Positions 63,719 to 64,000 of a stretch of DNA of 64,000 bases are shown piece after piece. The DNA lies in the NCBI RefSeq assembly GCF_010015445.1, contig NC_053127.1:24654745-24718744 (forward strand), in the 5' to 3' direction. The notes beneath the pieces were generated by a model, which saw only the letters and a program-made list of their open reading frames with translations, searched no databases and had not been told where the DNA came from. Position 1 is the first letter of the stretch. Each line of letters begins with the position of its first letter. This DNA is from Perca fluviatilis (Eukaryota > Chordata > Actinopteri > Perciformes > Percidae). The position numbers and the translations under genes are program-made.

Positions 63719-64000
63719 AGAGGGGGAGGTGTACGGCTACTATTAGCATCACTACTGAATGGATTCCGTCAGTAGACTGGCAGACTGAAGAAAGGAAACC
63801 GTGTGATTCATTTACTCCATCGCCCACTCCCAGCTGAACAGTCAAAACACATAGACTGTATAGTTAAGAAATGTCACGGCTCTGATTGCACAATATCAGG
63901 CATGGTGGTGTGGGATTATTCACTTAAAGAAAAGGCTTCTCGCAACCATTTAATAAGTGGTTGATTTAAAGCACAGAATGACTGACAACCAAGTTAAACA

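Overview
The window is vertebrate, almost certainly teleost fish, genomic DNA. Long AT-rich introns and dense dinucleotide microsatellites dominate, with many decayed fish-type DNA transposons (Harbinger, hAT-like, TTAA-flanked and other inverted-repeat elements) and one LINE remnant. No prokaryotic-style gene, rRNA, intact tRNA or CRISPR array is visible.

The only protein-coding gene I can support is the 3' half of a Musashi RNA-binding protein gene, msi2 (Musashi-2; fish paralogue a or b not resolved), on the minus strand. Six coding exons were placed by protein similarity and splice-site phase. In transcript order they are 59910-59796, 54176-54102, 29223-29104, 15943-15764, 11768-11614 and 7936-7895 (stop). 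Joined, they give 687 coding bases in one open frame: 228 residues plus stop. This is everything downstream of the second RRM, meaning the linker, the C-terminal low-complexity region and the conserved C-terminus ending NGYH. The two RRMs and the promoter lie beyond the right edge. Past the stop, a short 3' UTR piece (7894-7866) ends at a donor, and a strong acceptor at 6780 probably begins the terminal 3' UTR exon.

Layout from right to left: 59911-64000 is intron upstream of the first visible exon and carries a 142-bp (CA)n tract against its acceptor. The 54177-59795 intron holds candidate regulatory DNA, an hAT-like MITE with a perfect 8-bp duplication, and an inverted-repeat element. The 29224-54101 intron (25 kb) holds several transposons around 34-37 kb and 44-50 kb. 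The 15944-29103 intron holds a LINE remnant and a nested Harbinger/TTAA-element complex at 25.7-28.0 kb. The 11769-15763 and 7937-11613 introns are mostly unremarkable. Below about 6.2 kb is either 3' UTR or downstream intergenic DNA.

Four consecutive junctions split a glycine or serine codon after its first base, so the exons of 75, 120 (or 63) and 180 bp are interchangeable in-frame cassettes for the C-terminal domain. The most interesting observations concern RNA-level control of these cassettes: complementary (UG)n and (CA)n tracts flanking the 115-bp exon, complementary G-rich and C-rich tracts at the acceptor of the 180-bp exon, and an internal alternative donor in the 120-bp exon that would give the short isoform.
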